From positions 1-20,384 of the forward strand of contig JAQGFW010021625.1 in the NCBI GenBank assembly GCA_030463445.1: a stretch of 20,384 nt of DNA. Reading direction: 5' to 3'. The first letter of the stretch is position 1; each line of letters opens with the position of its first letter. The position numbers were made by a program, and so were the translations under genes. The notes beneath the pieces were generated by a model. It was not told the DNA's origin and made no database searches. It saw only the letters and a list, made by a program, of their open reading frames with translations. This DNA is from Euplotes aediculatus (taxonomy: Eukaryota > Ciliophora > Spirotrichea > Euplotida > Euplotidae). Positions 20,354 to 20,384 of this stretch are shown piece after piece.

Positions 20354-20384
20354 GGGGTTTTGGGGTTTTGGGGTTTTGGGGTTT
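20354..20384 (+). repeat. Macronuclear telomere, G4T4 repeats
   Basis: Three full GGGGTTTT units and a fourth lacking its last T close the window, giving 31 nt. G4T4 is the telomere repeat of Euplotes and Oxytricha-type spirotrichs, and a run of about 28 duplex bases is the known size of Euplotes macronuclear telomeres. The bases just inside are an AT-rich subtelomere, so this is a true molecule end. No matching C4A4 repeat is present at position 1, so the other end of the chromosome is outside the window. Confidence 0.97.

Noticed and set aside
1-20384. tRNA, rRNA, CRISPR, transposon ends or terminal inverted repeats
   Set aside because: None was seen by eye on either strand. The giant introns were scanned for matching inverted ends and none were recognised, though a program search would be more sensitive.

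Overview
The window looks like the end of a somatic (macronuclear) chromosome of a spirotrich ciliate, most likely a Euplotes species. Three things point there. The right end finishes in four G4T4 units, the Euplotes/Oxytricha telomere. In-frame TGA must be read as cysteine: on the minus strand TGA falls at positions completing CxxC pairs, while TGG serves for Trp, and TAA/TAG never occur inside the long exons. Most introns are tiny GT-AG introns of about 19-75 nt. UGA = Cys with UAA/UAG as stops is the Euplotes code.

Almost the whole window reads as ONE minus-strand gene. Its ATG lies at 20302, only 51 nt inside the telomere, and its TAA stop at 501-503. It encodes a protein of about 3,000 residues with this order: signal peptide, cysteine-rich CxxC repeats, a very long parallel beta-helix (pectin-lyase-like) region rich in Asn/Ser/Ile, a conserved small domain, a second EGF/IGFBP-like cysteine-rich block, a bundle of about eight membrane helices, and a long charged, coiled-coil-prone C-terminal tail. 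This is the large ciliate surface-protein architecture (beta-helix plus GF-receptor-like cysteines plus multi-pass membrane module). Its function is unknown.

Layout, right to left (5' to 3' of the gene): telomere 20354-20384; exons 1-2 (signal peptide) 20178-20302; a 795-nt intron; exons 3-4 (Cys-rich) 19156-19382; giant intron A 15917-19155; exons 5-9 (Cys-rich) 15222-15916; giant intron B 12554-15221; exon 10 12146-12553; the beta-helix in exons 11-13 (7477-12119); exon 14 7178-7449; exon 15 (Cys-rich and first membrane helices) 6185-7151; exons 16-17 (membrane bundle) 5370-6158; tail exons 4340-5333; giant intron C 1288-4339; last exons 501-1287; 3' flank 1-500 with a possible poly(A) signal.

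The most unusual observation is that three inserts of about 2.7-3.2 kb interrupt this gene at GT-AG boundaries with matching reading phase, while nearly all its other introns are under 80 nt. Inserts A and B are well supported because cysteine repeats and phase continue across them. Insert C has a credible alternative: gene end at 4166 and a separate small gene at 501-1527. Weak points of the model are the splicing between 4985 and 5235, and one base of exon 8 near 15540. The splice model was made by hand and no database search was possible.
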